NCBI GenBank assembly: GCA_017450545.1
Contig: JAFSTL010000019.1
Span: 1 to 6,532, forward strand
Source of the DNA: Alphaproteobacteria bacterium
Lineage (GTDB): Bacteria; Pseudomonadota; Alphaproteobacteria; RUG11792
Direction: 5' to 3'
DNA: 6,532 nucleotides
The translations under genes were made by a program, and so were the position numbers. Below the pieces are notes generated by a model that saw only the letters and a list, made by a program, of their open reading frames with translations, did not search any database and was not told the DNA's origin. Below, in pieces: positions 5,446-6,532 of the stretch. Within the stretch, counting starts at the first letter, position 1. Each line of letters begins with the position of its first letter.

Positions 5446-6513
5446 ATGGATATGATAGGAAAGATAGTTGCGCTGACGTGTTTAGGGACATTTGCAGCCG
5501 GAGCACAAACTATAGTATTTAATGGCTGCAACAATACACCGAACAAATATTTCACGTTTACAGCATACAACGGAAATAATAATCATATAGCTAAGGTTTC
5601 ACTGAAAAACAATATTCCAGCTGATGCTTGCAGAGATATAACATTAGTAATTCCTGCGGTTTATGAACGAAACGGTCAGCAATATCAAACGTGTAATGAA
5701 GAAGAAGCATTTAGTGATGTAAGAGACAAAAGAGAAGTGGATGCCGATAAAAGATTGAACATAAGGATAAAGTTAGAAAAAAGAGGCAATGAATTCGTCA
5801 AAATGCCTAAGAATTGCGAAGGAATGTTTGCTAATTCTGGATTTGTTGAAATTGACTTATGGGGGATAGGCGCAGCATCGAACATTACAAACACAAAAAT
5901 GATGTTTTGGGGATGCAACAGATTAGAAAAAGTCAACTTCGGAAATTTCAACGCAAGCGGTGTAACGAATATGCAAAGTATGTTTCAGTATTGCTGCAAA
6001 CTGAAAGAATTAGATTTGAGCAAATTTAATGCATCAAATGTAACAGATATGAGCCTGCTATTTATGGAGTGCAACAAACTGAAAGATTTGGATATAACAA
6101 GTTTTAACACAAGTAATGTGACAACAATGCAATCGATGTTCAATGGATGTCATAACATTAAGAGATTAGACCTATCCAATTTCAATACGAAAAACGTTAA
6201 GAATATGGCATGGATGTTCGATAAATGTAAAAATCTCGAAAAAATAAAGCTGAATAGCTTCAGAACTCACAATGTGAAAGATATGTGCTATATGTTTAGA
6301 GGCTGTTCGAAACTTCAGAACCTAGATCTCAGCAGTTTTAGTATCACTGATACTTTATACGGGTCTATGCTCGAAGGTTGCAACAGCCTAGTTTTCGTTA
6401 AAGAGCCTCGGATAAAAACATATGAACAAAAACAGTATATATACGGGCATGTCTTTAGTACAATTCACTCGTTAATGAAAAATAATGGCACAGAACTCGC
6501 AGATCTAATCTGA
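5446..6513 (+). CDS. Exported BspA-like / DUF285 leucine-rich repeat surface protein (355 aa)
   Basis: The protein is complete. Residues 1-20 form a signal peptide with a likely cut at AGA|QT; no lipobox, wall-sorting or autotransporter signal is visible. Residues 21 to about 130 are an unrecognised N-terminal domain with C28, C62, C83 and C124. Seven leucine-rich repeats follow (about 133-315), with consensus L-x-x-L-D-L-S-x-F-N-x-S-N-V-T-x-M-x-x-M-F-x-x-C-x-x, characteristic of the DUF285/BspA group. The first repeat is one residue longer and the last one shorter; the middle five are exactly 26. A short tail (316-355) ends without an anchor. Known BspA-type proteins are surface adhesins or host-interaction factors in oral, gut and vaginal microbes and Mycoplasma; attachment is the likely role, but that is inferred from the family. 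ATG 5446 is taken as start, with 5452 as an alternative; neither has a clear Shine-Dalgarno sequence. It is transcribed divergently from recA. Confidence 0.88.
   Translation: MDMIGKIVALTCLGTFAAGAQTIVFNGCNNTPNKYFTFTAYNGNNNHIAKVSLKNNIPADACRDITLVIPAVYERNGQQYQTCNEEEAFSDVRDKREVDADKRLNIRIKLEKRGNEFVKMPKNCEGMFANSGFVEIDLWGIGAASNITNTKMMFWGCNRLEKVNFGNFNASGVTNMQSMFQYCCKLKELDLSKFNASNVTDMSLLFMECNKLKDLDITSFNTSNVTTMQSMFNGCHNIKRLDLSNFNTKNVKNMAWMFDKCKNLEKIKLNSFRTHNVKDMCYMFRGCSKLQNLDLSSFSITDTLYGSMLEGCNSLVFVKEPRIKTYEQKQYIYGHVFSTIHSLMKNNGTELADLI
5842..6390 (+). repeat. Seven tandem 78-bp coding repeats (26-residue LRR units)
   Basis: Units begin at about 5842, 5923, 6001, 6079, 6157, 6235 and 6313. The first is 81 bp, the middle five are exactly 78 bp, and the last is 75 bp. 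DNA copies differ considerably while the amino acid pattern FNxSNVTxMxxMF is kept, so the array looks old and held by protein-level selection rather than freshly amplified. A cysteine recurs at the same place in every unit. Confidence 0.85.
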
Positions 6514-6532
6514 AACTAACTTACATAATTAC

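Noticed and set aside
5280..5570. 96-residue minus-strand open frame across the recA upstream region and the start of the repeat-protein gene
   Set aside because: It overlaps the signal peptide codons of the plus-strand gene and the intergenic promoter, and its product has no recognisable features. Coding status is unsupported.
5842..6390. Regular 78-bp repeats as a CRISPR-like or recently amplified satellite array
   Set aside because: The repeats are in frame, coding and diverged at the DNA level, with no constant repeat and variable spacer. They are protein repeats.

Overview
The window looks like chromosomal DNA from a low-G+C, Gram-negative, probably host-associated bacterium. LpxI, a lipid A enzyme, means an outer membrane with lipopolysaccharide. 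LpxI is the LpxH substitute best known from Alphaproteobacteria, and the RecA N-terminus also resembles that class. An AT-rich alphaproteobacterium of a gut or intracellular lineage is therefore my best guess. This is inference; no rRNA or tRNA is present to settle it.

Layout from left to right: (1) the N-terminal 280 residues of a BrnQ-type branched-chain amino acid:cation symporter, minus strand, cut by the left edge; (2) a 103-bp gap with a long bulged hairpin and an extended -10 promoter for the transporter; (3) a 779-residue, lysine/glutamate-rich, largely helical exported protein of unknown family, minus strand, with its own promoter; (4) lpxI and (5) recA, both minus strand, overlapping by 11 bp, so apparently one recA-lpxI transcription unit; (6) a 200-bp divergent intergenic region holding a good sigma70-like promoter with a palindrome in its spacer; (7) on the plus strand, a complete 355-residue exported protein with seven 26-residue BspA/DUF285-type leucine-rich repeats, ending 19 bp before the right edge.

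RecA, LpxI and BrnQ are housekeeping functions (recombination and repair, lipid A synthesis, amino acid uptake). The two proteins with signal peptides flank the recA-lpxI pair and are the accessory, possibly host-interaction, part of the window. No mobile element, CRISPR array, tRNA or rRNA was found, and no gene-free stretch exceeds about 200 bp. The most notable points are the BspA-type repeat protein with its cysteine ladder, the orphan 779-residue exported protein, the recA-lpxI overlap, and the absence of a recognisable SOS box in front of recA. I did not find a clear new multi-gene system.
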